From contig CAVBFD010000025.1 in the NCBI GenBank assembly GCA_963594655.1, positions 1-33,360 on the forward strand: DNA of 33,360 bases. The letters run 5' to 3'. Under the pieces are notes generated by a model that was given only the letters and a program-made list of their open reading frames with translations, had not been told where the DNA came from and searched no databases. Numbering within the stretch: position 1 is the stretch's first letter; every line of letters starts with the position of its first letter. This document shows, one piece after another, positions 1 to 8,220 of this stretch. The position numbers and the translations under genes are program-made. This DNA comes from Colivivens sp963594655 (lineage in GTDB: Bacteria; Bacteroidota; Bacteroidia; Bacteroidales; Bacteroidaceae).

Positions 1-728
1 CGCTGGTATCTCAGGTTCTCCATATGTCTCACATAGTCGGCACGGTCCTCACTCGACAGCTTGTCAACCATCAGACACTCGCGGGCTACAGAGAGTCCCG
101 GAGCCTTGGCGCTATCACTGATCTCGCCCGTCTTCAGAAACGCTATCCACTCGTCAAGGCTGTTAACGGCATAGTTGTCAAAGTTGTTCACGCATAGCAG
201 GTAATACTCTGGGAAGAGGTCACCAGCCTCCCGATTTGTCTTCTTGCCCGCCTCTATCATGTCACCGAAGAACACCTCGCTCTGCCGTTTGGAGAGTTTC
301 AGAATATCGTTCTCATGCAGTCCCTGAAACACTGTCTTGCCATGGTACACATAGTCCTCGGCCTGACCGAGCGAGAAATAGACGATGTTGATGGAATACA
401 CCTTCTTCACCTTGTCGTAGTCGTCACCCAGAGATATATTGTCGGTAATCACCTTCGACACACCGTAGAGGATGCGGTGGAAGTAATTCAGTTCACGGGT
501 GTTCTGGAACTCAAACAGCACCAGTTCCCCACGCTCGTTCTCCGCAAGGAGGTCCACACGGTTGAACTTGTCGTTCTCCGAGTACTGGTTGCTCTCGCTC
601 TCCAGAAATCTCACAATCTTGAACGGCTCGTTAAGGAGCGAGAACATCAGTCCCTCCAGCACGGCATGGTTCGCCTTGTTGCGAAGCAATCGCTTCATTG
701 CCCAGTCAAATCGGATGTAATTGCCCAT
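1..728 (-). CDS. Rpn-family PD-(D/E)XK nuclease/putative transposase, 3' end outside window
   Basis: Reading the minus strand from an ATG at 728 gives 242 codons with no stop before the left edge, so the gene is cut by the window. The product opens MGNYIRFDWAMKRLLRNKAN, the hallmark start of the Bacteroidota Rpn/PD-(D/E)XK nuclease family transposases (PF12784-like). A plausible nuclease core is visible: D59 in RVDLLAEN, then E73 and Q75 in LFEFQN, an E-x-Q variant of the D...(D/E)xK motif. The family is linked to RecA-independent recombination in E. coli Rpn proteins; whether this copy moves or acts as a host nuclease cannot be told. An AGGAA ribosome-binding site precedes the ATG, and a good promoter lies at 759-794. 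It is divergent from the fumarase operon. No terminal repeats are visible because the far end is missing. Confidence 0.85.
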   Translation of the reverse strand, partial: MGNYIRFDWAMKRLLRNKANHAVLEGLMFSLLNEPFKIVRFLESESNQYSENDKFNRVDLLAENERGELVLFEFQNTRELNYFHRILYGVSKVITDNISLGDDYDKVKKVYSINIVYFSLGQAEDYVYHGKTVFQGLHENDILKLSKRQSEVFFGDMIEAGKKTNREAGDLFPEYYLLCVNNFDNYAVNSLDEWIAFLKTGEISDSAKAPGLSVARECLMVDKLSSEDRADYVRHMENLRYQ

Positions 729-758
729 AATTCCTACTGTTTAAACGCTATACTGCTG

Positions 759-794
759 CAAAGATAAATTATTTATCTGACACCGCCAAACAAA
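759..794 (-). promoter_or_regulatory. Bacteroidota-type promoter for the Rpn-family gene
   Basis: On the minus strand a -7 box TATCTTTG (766 down to 759) lies 20 bp from a TTTG (790-787); a second TTTG sits at 794-791. This fits the TTTG-N19-21-TAnnTTTG consensus of the primary sigma factor in this phylum. The leader to the ATG at 728 would be about 25 nt. Confidence 0.7.
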
Positions 795-930
795 CAGCTG
801 TCAAAACCACCATGCGGACAGTATTACCATGCGACCCGACTGTAATGTGTATATTCAGAAACACTGATTGTGCAAAGATACACTTTTCTCGCCCAATTAT
901 CGGTGAGTCGCAGCATTTTCCGCTTTCTTT

Positions 931-962
931 TTTGGCTTTCTACTCGTTTTGTACTACTTTTG
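931..962 (+). promoter_or_regulatory. Bacteroidota-type promoter for the fumarase-frr-rsgA operon
   Basis: TTTG at 931-934 is separated by exactly 20 bp from TACTTTTG at 955-962, a full match to TTTG-N20-TAnnTTTG. Transcription would start near 969, leaving a leader of about 40 nt before the ATG at 1010. Confidence 0.75.
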
Positions 963-1009
963 CCTTTGCAACCGTAAAGGATACGATGACACAATAAAGA
1001 TATTACAAT

Positions 1010-2662
1010 ATGGCACAGACAGTTGAATTTAAGTACGCCCCTATGTTCCAACTTGGAAAGGACGATACTGAGTACTATTTGCTGACGAAGGAAGGTGTAT
1101 CCGTCAGCGAGTTTGAAGGCACACCTATACTGAAGGTGACACCCGACGCACTTACAAGAATGGCAAATGCGGCGTTCCGCGATGTCAGTTTCCTGCTCCG
1201 CCGCAGCCACAACCTGCAGGTGGCGAAGATACTGCGCGACCCGGAAGCAAGCGACAACGACAAGTATGTGGCTCTGACCTTCCTCCGCAACGCAGAGGTG
1301 GCAGCCAAGGGACAGTTGCCGCTCTGTCAGGACACAGGCACAGCCATCATCCACGGAGAGAAGGGACAACAGGTGTGGACCAATTTCTGCGATGAGGAGG
1401 CTCTCTCCAAGGGAGTGTTCAAGACCTACACGGAGGAGAACCTGCGTTACTCACAGAACGCTCCGCTCGACATGTACAATGAGGTAAACACCAAATGCAA
1501 CCTGCCGGCACAGATAGACATCGAGGCGACAGAAGGTATGGAATACCGCTTCCTCATGGTGACCAAAGGCGGTGGGTCAGCCAACAAGACATACCTCTAT
1601 CAGGAGACCAAGGCAAGGATACAGAACCCAGGCACACTGATTCCGTTCCTTGTGGAGAAGATGAAGACTTTGGGAACAGCCGCCTGTCCTCCCTACCATA
1701 TCGCCTTCGTCATCGGTGGAACCAGTGCGGAGAAGAACCTGCTCACAGTGAAACTGGCGTCAACCCACTACTATGACAGTCTGCCTACCACAGGTGACGC
1801 TACAGGACGCGCGTTCCGCGACACCGAACTCGAAAAGGAACTCCTCAAGGAGGCATACAAGATAGGACTCGGGGCGCAGTTCGGAGGCAAGTACATGGCA
1901 CACGACATCCGTGTGGTACGTCTCCCGCGCCACGGTGCAAGTTGTCCTATCGGCCTGGGTGTCAGTTGCTCCGCTGACCGCAACATCAAGGCAAAAATCA
2001 ACAAGGACGGTATTTGGATTGAGAAGATGGACGACAAACCATACGAACTCATACCGGAAGAGCTGCGTAACGCAGGTGAGGGCGACGCGGTGAAGATTGA
2101 CCTCAACCAACCGATGGACAAGGTGTGCGAGATTCTGTCACAATACCCGGTAAGCACACGCCTGTCGCTCAACGGCACCATCATCGTGGGCAGGGACATC
2201 GCCCACGCCAAGATAAAGGCACGCCTGGACGCAGGTGAACCGATGCCGCAGTACCTGAAAGAACACCCGATCTACTATGCGGGACCGGCGAAGACACCGG
2301 CAGGAATGGCTTGCGGATCTATGGGTCCGACAACAGCCGGACGCATGGACCCGTATGTATATGAGTTCCAGGACAACGGAGGGTCACGCATCATGCTGGC
2401 AAAGGGCAACCGGTCGGACGAAGTGACACGCGCATGCAAAGACCACAAGGGCTTCTATCTCGGCAGCATAGGTGGACCGGCGGCGATACTGGCACAGAAC
2501 AACATCAAGTCTATCGAGTGTGTGGAGTACCCCGAACTGGGTATGGAGGCTATATGGAAGATTGAAGTGGAGAACTTCCCTGCCTTCATCCTCGTGGACG
2601 ATAAGGGCAACGACTTCTTCAAGCAGCTCAAGCCTTGCGAGAAATGCACGATAGTAGAATAA
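1010..2662 (+). CDS. fumA: Class I (iron-sulfur) fumarate hydratase
   Basis: This 550-residue enzyme reversibly hydrates fumarate to malate; in anaerobic Bacteroidota it works mainly in the reductive branch leading to succinate. It is colinear with the single-chain class I fumarases. The three cysteines expected to hold the [4Fe-4S] cluster are visible: C106 in PLCQDTGT, C226 in AACPPYH and C320 in GVSCSADRN. The C-terminal beta domain carries CGSMGPTTAGRMDPY and the GNRS motif. The ATG at 1010 sits about 40 nt downstream of a full promoter. frr follows after 27 bp, so the two are probably co-transcribed, although they have no obvious functional link. The symbol follows E. coli FumA/FumB; fumB would serve equally. 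Confidence 0.95.
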   Translation: MAQTVEFKYAPMFQLGKDDTEYYLLTKEGVSVSEFEGTPILKVTPDALTRMANAAFRDVSFLLRRSHNLQVAKILRDPEASDNDKYVALTFLRNAEVAAKGQLPLCQDTGTAIIHGEKGQQVWTNFCDEEALSKGVFKTYTEENLRYSQNAPLDMYNEVNTKCNLPAQIDIEATEGMEYRFLMVTKGGGSANKTYLYQETKARIQNPGTLIPFLVEKMKTLGTAACPPYHIAFVIGGTSAEKNLLTVKLASTHYYDSLPTTGDATGRAFRDTELEKELLKEAYKIGLGAQFGGKYMAHDIRVVRLPRHGASCPIGLGVSCSADRNIKAKINKDGIWIEKMDDKPYELIPEELRNAGEGDAVKIDLNQPMDKVCEILSQYPVSTRLSLNGTIIVGRDIAHAKIKARLDAGEPMPQYLKEHPIYYAGPAKTPAGMACGSMGPTTAGRMDPYVYEFQDNGGSRIMLAKGNRSDEVTRACKDHKGFYLGSIGGPAAILAQNNIKSIECVEYPELGMEAIWKIEVENFPAFILVDDKGNDFFKQLKPCEKCTIVE

Positions 2663-2689
2663 TATAAACCACAAGCAACACCATCATTT

Positions 2690-3253
2690 ATGGAAGAAGT
2701 AAAGAAATATCTCAGCGACGCTGAAGAGGAGATGGAGATGGCGACCATGAATCTCGAAGAGAAACTGGGACGCATACGTGCCGGACGCGCCAACGTACAC
2801 ATACTCGACGGCATCTATGTAGACTCCTACGGAGCGTCAGTACCACTGAGCAACGTGGCTAACCTCGCCACCCCCGACGCGCGTTCCATCGTCATCAAGC
2901 CATGGGACAAGAACATGTTGAAGGTGATAGAGAAGGCCATCATCGACTCCCCTGTAGGTATCATGCCGGAGAACAACGGAGAGCATATCCGTCTGGGCAT
3001 CCCCGTACCGACAGAGGAACGGAGAAAGGAACTCTCCAAGCAATGCGCAAAGGAAGCGGAACTGGCTAAGGTGAGCATTCGCAACTCGCGCCGTGACGCC
3101 ATAGAGAAACTGAAGAAGAGCATCAAGGCAAGCGGTGTGCCGGAGGATGTGGAGAAAGACGCGGAGACGGATTGCCAGAAACTCCACGACAAGTACATCA
3201 AGAAGGTGGACGCCATGCTCGAAGAGAAGAACAAGGAAATCATGACCGTGTAA
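2690..3253 (+). CDS. frr: Ribosome recycling factor
   Basis: The 187-residue product is the normal size for RRF, which works with EF-G to split post-termination ribosomes in the cytoplasm. Family signatures are clear: the early helix with KLGRIRAGRANVHILDGI, then the SIVIKPWDKNMLKVIEKAI segment, and RIGIPVPTEERRKEL (LGIPVPTEERRKEL here) in the long three-helix bundle. The start at 2690 gives the expected N terminus. rsgA begins 9 bp after the stop. The frr-rsgA pairing puts two ribosome-cycle factors together, consistent with a translation operon placed behind the fumarase gene. Confidence 0.97.
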   Translation: MEEVKKYLSDAEEEMEMATMNLEEKLGRIRAGRANVHILDGIYVDSYGASVPLSNVANLATPDARSIVIKPWDKNMLKVIEKAIIDSPVGIMPENNGEHIRLGIPVPTEERRKELSKQCAKEAELAKVSIRNSRRDAIEKLKKSIKASGVPEDVEKDAETDCQKLHDKYIKKVDAMLEEKNKEIMTV

Positions 3254-3262
3254 TAAACAGCA

Positions 3263-4198
3263 GTGAAGGGACTCGTAATAAAGAACACCGGCAGCTGGTA
3301 CACCGTCCGGACTGCGGACGGACACTTGGTGGACTGTAAGGTCAAGGGCAACTTCAGACTCAAGGGCATCAAGTCCACCAACCCTGTGGCTATCGGCGAT
3401 TATGTGGACTTCACTCCGTTACAGGACAATACTGCGCTCATCACATCCATTGATGAGCGCAGAAATTATATTGTCAGGAAGTCAACCAACCTGTCGAAGC
3501 AGTCGCACATCCTGGCCGCCAACCTCGACCAGTGCCTGCTCATCGTGACCGTCAACCACCCGGTCACCACCACCACCTTCATCGACCGTTTTCTGGCTAC
3601 AGCGGAGGCGTACAGCATACCTGTGGTCATCGTATTCAACAAGACGGACCTTTATGACGAAGACGACAACATGATGCTGCATGGGATGATACGGCTCTAC
3701 GAAACAGTGGGCTACCAGTGCCTGGCGGTATCGGCAAAGACCGGGGAGGGGATGGACGAGGTTGTTGCCCTACTGCGTGGCAACGTGACCCTCGTGTCAG
3801 GCAACAGTGGTGTGGGCAAGTCCACGTTCATCAACCGCCTCATACCAGGACTCGACCTGAAGACGAGTGACATCAGCGACGCCTACAACACAGGCAAGCA
3901 CACCACCACCTTTTCCGAGATGTACGCGCTGGACGAACCGGACAGTTTCATCATAGACACCCCGGGAATCAAGGGGTTCGGATCGTTCGACATGTCGAAG
4001 GAAGAGATTGGGCATTACTTCAAGGAGATATTCCGTTTCTCCTCCGACTGCCGCTTCAACAACTGTTCACATACCCACGAACCGGGCTGTGCCGTGCTTG
4101 AGGCTGTGGAACGGCACGATATAAGTGAAAGCAGATACAACTCATACCTCTCCATGCTCAATGATGAGAACGAAACTAAGTACCGCCCTGCTTTTTAG
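3263..4198 (+). CDS. rsgA: Small-subunit-dependent ribosome biogenesis GTPase RsgA
   Basis: This 311-residue cytoplasmic GTPase takes part in late 30S maturation. It shows the circular permutation typical of RsgA/YjeQ: an N-terminal OB-fold (about 1-65), then the G4 motif NKTD (126-129), G1 GNSGVGKS (180-187) and G3 DTPG (232-235). A C-terminal zinc-binding segment has C263, C268, H270 and C276. The start is GTG at 3263; it gives MKGLVIKNTGSWY, the expected family N terminus, and there is no better upstream ATG. Its 3' end overlaps the start of the next gene by about 38 bp, which suggests translational coupling. Confidence 0.96.
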   Translation: MKGLVIKNTGSWYTVRTADGHLVDCKVKGNFRLKGIKSTNPVAIGDYVDFTPLQDNTALITSIDERRNYIVRKSTNLSKQSHILAANLDQCLLIVTVNHPVTTTTFIDRFLATAEAYSIPVVIVFNKTDLYDEDDNMMLHGMIRLYETVGYQCLAVSAKTGEGMDEVVALLRGNVTLVSGNSGVGKSTFINRLIPGLDLKTSDISDAYNTGKHTTTFSEMYALDEPDSFIIDTPGIKGFGSFDMSKEEIGHYFKEIFRFSSDCRFNNCSHTHEPGCAVLEAVERHDISESRYNSYLSMLNDENETKYRPAF

Positions 4199-5021
4199 TG
4201 GCATCACCCTCACCTGTAACGCACAGAACAGTGATTTCACCGTGGGGGACACCACAACCGCCACGTATGAGACAACCGTGGAGAAGGGGATAGAGGCAGC
4301 CAAGGAATCGAGACTGGACGAGGCGGAAGGGCTGTTCGGCAAGGCCTTGGAACAGTCACCCGAAGACCACAGGAACGCCTTGGTCTACATGAACCTCGGC
4401 AGTGTGCAGGAGGCGCGGGGCAACAACAAAGGAGCCATTGAATCGTATTCGGCAGCCATCAGACAGTACCCCGACAACACGGTGTTCCTCTCGGCAAGAG
4501 CCAGTCTCTACCTGCGGATGGAGAACTACAAGAGGGCCATATCCGACTACTCCACTATCATCGGACTCAACCCGACCGACATCGAAGCATACGCCTACAG
4601 GGGTTACGCTTACAGCAAGACACGGGAACTCGACAAGGCGAAGGCAGACTTCAGGACGGTCACGGAGAAAGACCCGGACAACTTCATGGCGGCACTCGGA
4701 ACGGTTGTCGTGGAACGGCAGATGGGACATACCGGTGAGGCTCTGGCACTGTTGAATCTGGTCATCGAGCGGTTTCCCGACAAAGCTGCGCCTTACGTCA
4801 TAAGGGCTGAGATGGAGATTGAGAAAGACAGGAAGGAACTCGCAGTCATCGACCTTAGCAACGCCATCAGACTTGAACCGCAAAAGGACTATTACCTGAA
4901 ACGTGGACAACTCTACCTGGAACTCCAACAGAAACGTCTCGCACGGCAGGACTTCGAGAAAGCCATCGAACTGGGAGTGCCGCGCCGGTTGGTAACCGAC
5001 GAACTGAAGAGATGCAGGTGA
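4161..5021 (+). CDS. Secreted tetratricopeptide-repeat protein
   Basis: The frame is open from 4125, but the ATG at 4161 gives a proper signal peptide (MMRTKLSTALLFSGITLTCNAQ, cleavage expected near NAQ), so I use it; the mature protein would be periplasmic. The cysteine at position 19 is preceded by threonine, so a lipoprotein is less likely. About seven TPR units of 34 residues follow from residue 39 to 276, with typical A-x3-Y, A-x2-D/E-Y and P-x-N/D positions. TPR arrays bind other proteins; the partner is unknown. The CDS starts inside the end of rsgA. It ends 21 bp from the convergent MBOAT gene, with no convincing terminator between them. No catalytic domain is visible. Confidence 0.85.
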   Translation: MMRTKLSTALLFSGITLTCNAQNSDFTVGDTTTATYETTVEKGIEAAKESRLDEAEGLFGKALEQSPEDHRNALVYMNLGSVQEARGNNKGAIESYSAAIRQYPDNTVFLSARASLYLRMENYKRAISDYSTIIGLNPTDIEAYAYRGYAYSKTRELDKAKADFRTVTEKDPDNFMAALGTVVVERQMGHTGEALALLNLVIERFPDKAAPYVIRAEMEIEKDRKELAVIDLSNAIRLEPQKDYYLKRGQLYLELQQKRLARQDFEKAIELGVPRRLVTDELKRCR

Positions 5022-5042
5022 CGCATACGGAGAAGACCGCCG

Positions 5043-6575
5043 TCAGAACTGGAAGTAGATGAACGGCTGCACGTCGCTTGACTTTATCTGAATCACGATA
5101 TAGACAACAACAACTATAAGAAGTGCCTGAAGGATGAAAGGCATGCCCACAACCGCCTTTCTTGTCAATGCGGACACACGCTGCGGAATGAAATGGAGGA
5201 CGAAACCGATGACCATCAGTGTCGCCACGAACCAGTAGCCCTCGAACCACTGCATGATAATCTGTGGCTGGAAGTGGGTGGCTATCTGGGTCAGCATGGC
5301 AAACGCGTCGTCCAGCGAGTCGCACCTGAAGAATATCCATGCGAGACACACAAGGTGGAAGGTGACAACCCAACCAATGACGGAAACGATTATACCGGAT
5401 CTGCCGCCATCACCCTTTGACCGTACAGGCGAAAGACGCGGGAACAGGGCTTTCCATATCTTGTCCGCCACCAGCAACAGTCCGTGCATACCGCCCCAAA
5501 GCACGAACTTCAACGAAGCTCCGTGCCACAGACCTCCCAACAACATCGTTATGACAAGGTTCATGTACTGGCGGAACCGTCCCTTACGGTTACCGCCCAT
5601 GGAGATGTACAGATAGTCCTTCAGCCATGAGGAAAGACTGATATGCCACCTGCGCCAGAACTCGGTGACACTCCTCGACTTGTAGGGCGCGTTGAAGTTC
5701 ATGGGGAACTTGAAACCGAGCAACAGGGCAAGACCTATGGCCATGTCACTGTACCCTGAGAAGTCACAGTATATCTGCAGCGCGTACCCATAGACAGCCA
5801 TGAGGTTCTCGAACCCACTGTAGAGTGTCGGCTGGTCGAACACACGTTCCACGAAATTAATGCTTATATAGTCGCTTATAATCGCTTTCTTGAAAAGTCC
5901 GCCCACGATGAAGAACACACCCGCGCCGAACATCTCCGATGTTATCGTGAGAGGCTTGCGAATCTGTGGGATGAAATCGCTGGCGCGCACAATCGGTCCC
6001 GCCACCAACTGAGGAAAGAAACTCACGTAAAAGGCATAGTCCAACAGACTGTCCAGCGGTTTGATGTTTCCACGGTACACGTCTATCGTGTAACTGAGCG
6101 ACTGGAAGGTGAAGAAACTGATGCCGACCGGCAGGAAGATGTCGAGGGCGGTGAAATGGCATCCACTTATGTCCGCTATTATCTCCCCAAAGAAGTTGGT
6201 GTACTTGAAATAGGACAACAGGGCGAGGTCCACCACAAGACTCATGACAAGGAAGAAACGGCCTTTGCCGTTCTTGCGGTATTCAGTCGTGCCGTCAACC
6301 GGACACTGCGCCTTGTAGATGGCCCTTGCAAGCAGGAAGTCACTCACTGTCACCACGGCAAGCAGGAAAAAGAAGATGCCGCTCGACTTGTAGTAGAAGT
6401 AATAGGAGAAGGCCGTGACGAACAGTAGCCGCGCCGTCAACTTCCGTTCGAGCAGCATGTAGACGAACATGAAGCCCAGAAACAGCCACAGGAACACTCC
6501 ACTGCTGAATATCATCGGCTGTGAAGGGTCATAAAGCAATTGTTCCGCCACCTTATTTATATCTATGTCAAACAT
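5043..6575 (-). CDS. MBOAT-family membrane O-acyltransferase (AlgI/DltB-like)
   Basis: This polytopic membrane protein (510 residues from the ATG at 6575; a GTG three bases upstream is possible) resembles the AlgI/PatA branch of the MBOAT family, which passes acyl, usually acetyl, groups across the membrane for O-acylation of polysaccharides. Conserved MBOAT features are present: PQLVAGPI, CDFSGYSDMAIG, EFWRRWHISLSSWL (H311), and LLGGLWHGASLKFVLWGGMHG, where H351 in WHG is the expected catalytic histidine. At least ten hydrophobic segments are recognisable. Its ATG overlaps the stop of the upstream SGNH gene as TGATG, so translation is probably coupled. The acceptor glycan cannot be read from the sequence. 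It converges on the TPR gene. Confidence 0.9.
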   Translation of the reverse strand: MFDIDINKVAEQLLYDPSQPMIFSSGVFLWLFLGFMFVYMLLERKLTARLLFVTAFSYYFYYKSSGIFFFLLAVVTVSDFLLARAIYKAQCPVDGTTEYRKNGKGRFFLVMSLVVDLALLSYFKYTNFFGEIIADISGCHFTALDIFLPVGISFFTFQSLSYTIDVYRGNIKPLDSLLDYAFYVSFFPQLVAGPIVRASDFIPQIRKPLTITSEMFGAGVFFIVGGLFKKAIISDYISINFVERVFDQPTLYSGFENLMAVYGYALQIYCDFSGYSDMAIGLALLLGFKFPMNFNAPYKSRSVTEFWRRWHISLSSWLKDYLYISMGGNRKGRFRQYMNLVITMLLGGLWHGASLKFVLWGGMHGLLLVADKIWKALFPRLSPVRSKGDGGRSGIIVSVIGWVVTFHLVCLAWIFFRCDSLDDAFAMLTQIATHFQPQIIMQWFEGYWFVATLMVIGFVLHFIPQRVSALTRKAVVGMPFILQALLIVVVVYIVIQIKSSDVQPFIYFQF

Positions 6576-7969
6576 CACCTGTCCTTCTTGTATGTTGAGT
6601 CCTGTGCGACATGTCCCTTCCTCGCATATCCCTTGCGCATGTCATAGTTCATCTTGCCGTTCATCAGCACGTCATAGAACGTCCTGCCTATGTCCTCGCC
6701 ACCCTTGAAGTTGATGTGGGTGTAGTCACGGCCCGCCTTGCCTTCCTTCTGCATCCGTACCATACTGCCCGAACCGCCCATTCCCTGTTGCAGGTTCCAG
6801 AACGCCACGCCCTCCTGGCGCGCCATCTCCCTCTGCGCGTCCACCAGTGCCTCCACTCCCTTCATTGTCTGGAACGTGCCGTTGGCCGCACGCGCGTCCC
6901 TGTTGCTTATACTCATTATCAGCAGACTCGCATTCGGGTAAGCCTCACGGAAATGGTCGATGCCTGTCTTGAACCTCTCACAGAAACCGGAGTAGTTATG
7001 TGTTGTGGGGGTAGCCATGTTCAGTCCGAAATGCATGATTATGAGGTCGTAGTCACGAAGTTTAGCGAACTGCTTCAGCACATCCACCGGAATCTGTCCC
7101 AAGTGCCAGCCAATACTGCCGCGCATGGAGAAATTGTCAAGCACGATACCCGTCCTGTCCTCCAGAGCCACACCGTAGAAACGTCCTTTGCCGGACACCT
7201 TGATGTCGATGTGTCCGATTTTGCCTGTGACACCGCACGACTGGGGTACATCCGCCACCGAGTCCGCCGGAGCCTCGTACAGTGAACGGAAGTCACCGCC
7301 ATTGACAGAGCAGTCCATCGACAGTCCCAGGCCGGGTGAGAAGAAAAGGGTCGCCACCTGCACCGTATCGAGATGATTTCCATATACCCTGCGCTGCCCC
7401 CTCAGGTCTATCTCCGCCCCCGGAGACGGTATGTAATAACGGCTGCTGATTCCCTGCAACGTCTTGTTGAATCCCTTGCAGTTGACCGCTGAGTACTCGG
7501 TCCATCCCTTGCTGCCGCTCAACACCGTCGTCCTGAATCCCGCCGTCTTCGACTGGATATCTACAAACCCGACACCATGTCCCCCGAAGCGGGACTGGAG
7601 CAGGTCACGGATGGCGGCTGTCAGTATGTCTCCCTCTATGAACGAGTCCCCGAAGTAGGCGATGCGCACAGGACGTTTCCCTACACTCCTCAACGCCTCA
7701 TAGAACCGGTCCATCTCACGGTTCAGTCCCAGACTGTCGCGGAAGTCCTCAATCGGAATCATTCCAGCCGGCACACTGTCCTCATACGCCACATACTCAA
7801 TATCCAACGCCTCAGCCGCAGTGTCTGTCTCCGCCGTATCCCTCATCACGTCCGACAGGATGTTCACCTGCCTGAGACTGTAACCTGCAACGGACATCTG
7901 AGGCAGGAAATACATCCCCACCAGCACCACTGTAACCAGAAGAACCAGGAAAAACACGCGCTTTGTCAT
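6575..7969 (-). CDS. Membrane-anchored SGNH/GDSL hydrolase, partner of MBOAT
   Basis: The 464-residue product (ATG at 7969; GTG at 7972 is in frame) starts with a positively charged end and one hydrophobic helix (about 4-25), so the bulk should be periplasmic. The SGNH fold is supported by block I FGDSF (nucleophile S109), block III FGLN (N317) and block V DYTH (D415, H418). A beta-rich insertion between blocks I and III (about 150-280) could be a carbohydrate-binding part. With the overlapping MBOAT gene it forms the usual two-part O-acetylation arrangement, compare PatA/PatB and AlgI with AlgJ/AlgX. In such systems the SGNH protein may act as transferase rather than esterase. An esterase role is the alternative. 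Confidence 0.82.
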   Translation of the reverse strand: MTKRVFFLVLLVTVVLVGMYFLPQMSVAGYSLRQVNILSDVMRDTAETDTAAEALDIEYVAYEDSVPAGMIPIEDFRDSLGLNREMDRFYEALRSVGKRPVRIAYFGDSFIEGDILTAAIRDLLQSRFGGHGVGFVDIQSKTAGFRTTVLSGSKGWTEYSAVNCKGFNKTLQGISSRYYIPSPGAEIDLRGQRRVYGNHLDTVQVATLFFSPGLGLSMDCSVNGGDFRSLYEAPADSVADVPQSCGVTGKIGHIDIKVSGKGRFYGVALEDRTGIVLDNFSMRGSIGWHLGQIPVDVLKQFAKLRDYDLIIMHFGLNMATPTTHNYSGFCERFKTGIDHFREAYPNASLLIMSISNRDARAANGTFQTMKGVEALVDAQREMARQEGVAFWNLQQGMGGSGSMVRMQKEGKAGRDYTHINFKGGEDIGRTFYDVLMNGKMNYDMRKGYARKGHVAQDSTYKKDR

Positions 7970-8057
7970 CACTTGAAAACTACTTGTAGCTGTTGTGCGG
8001 TAACTGTGAAACCACCGTCCGGTACAAGGTTTTGTCCACCTCTTACCAAACGGAGTG

Positions 8058-8065
8058 CAAAGTTA
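8058..8065 (-). promoter_or_regulatory. -7 box for the SGNH-MBOAT pair
   Basis: TAACTTTG on the minus strand matches TAnnTTTG. No correctly spaced -33 TTTG is seen (nearest at 8093-8090, 24 bp away). The leader would be about 80 nt. Confidence 0.45.
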
Positions 8066-8177
8066 GCACAAAAGCGTGAGACGAGCAATCAAATCAAATA
8101 TAAAATGTGGAAATTACGATTTTGTTACGTAGCGCAAACTTTTACCAGTTAAATTAGGCAGTGCCGTTTTTTTTCTT

Positions 8178-8185
8178 TAAGTTTG
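8178..8185 (+). promoter_or_regulatory. -7 box for rnr
   Basis: TAAGTTTG matches TAnnTTTG and lies about 35 bp before the ATG at 8221. No clear -33 TTTG. Its position argues that the in-frame GTG at 8161 is not the rnr start. Confidence 0.5.
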
Positions 8186-8220
8186 CACTGAAAATAGGAA
8201 TCACTCAAAAGCAAGAGAAT

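Noticed and set aside
5022..5042. Terminator between the TPR and MBOAT genes
   Set aside because: Only an ACGG/CCGT four-base pairing is present and no T-tract; not enough to call.
8161..8220. Upstream in-frame GTG as an rnr start
   Set aside because: The rnr -7 box lies at 8178-8185, downstream of this GTG, and the added residues (run of F) do not look like the family N terminus.
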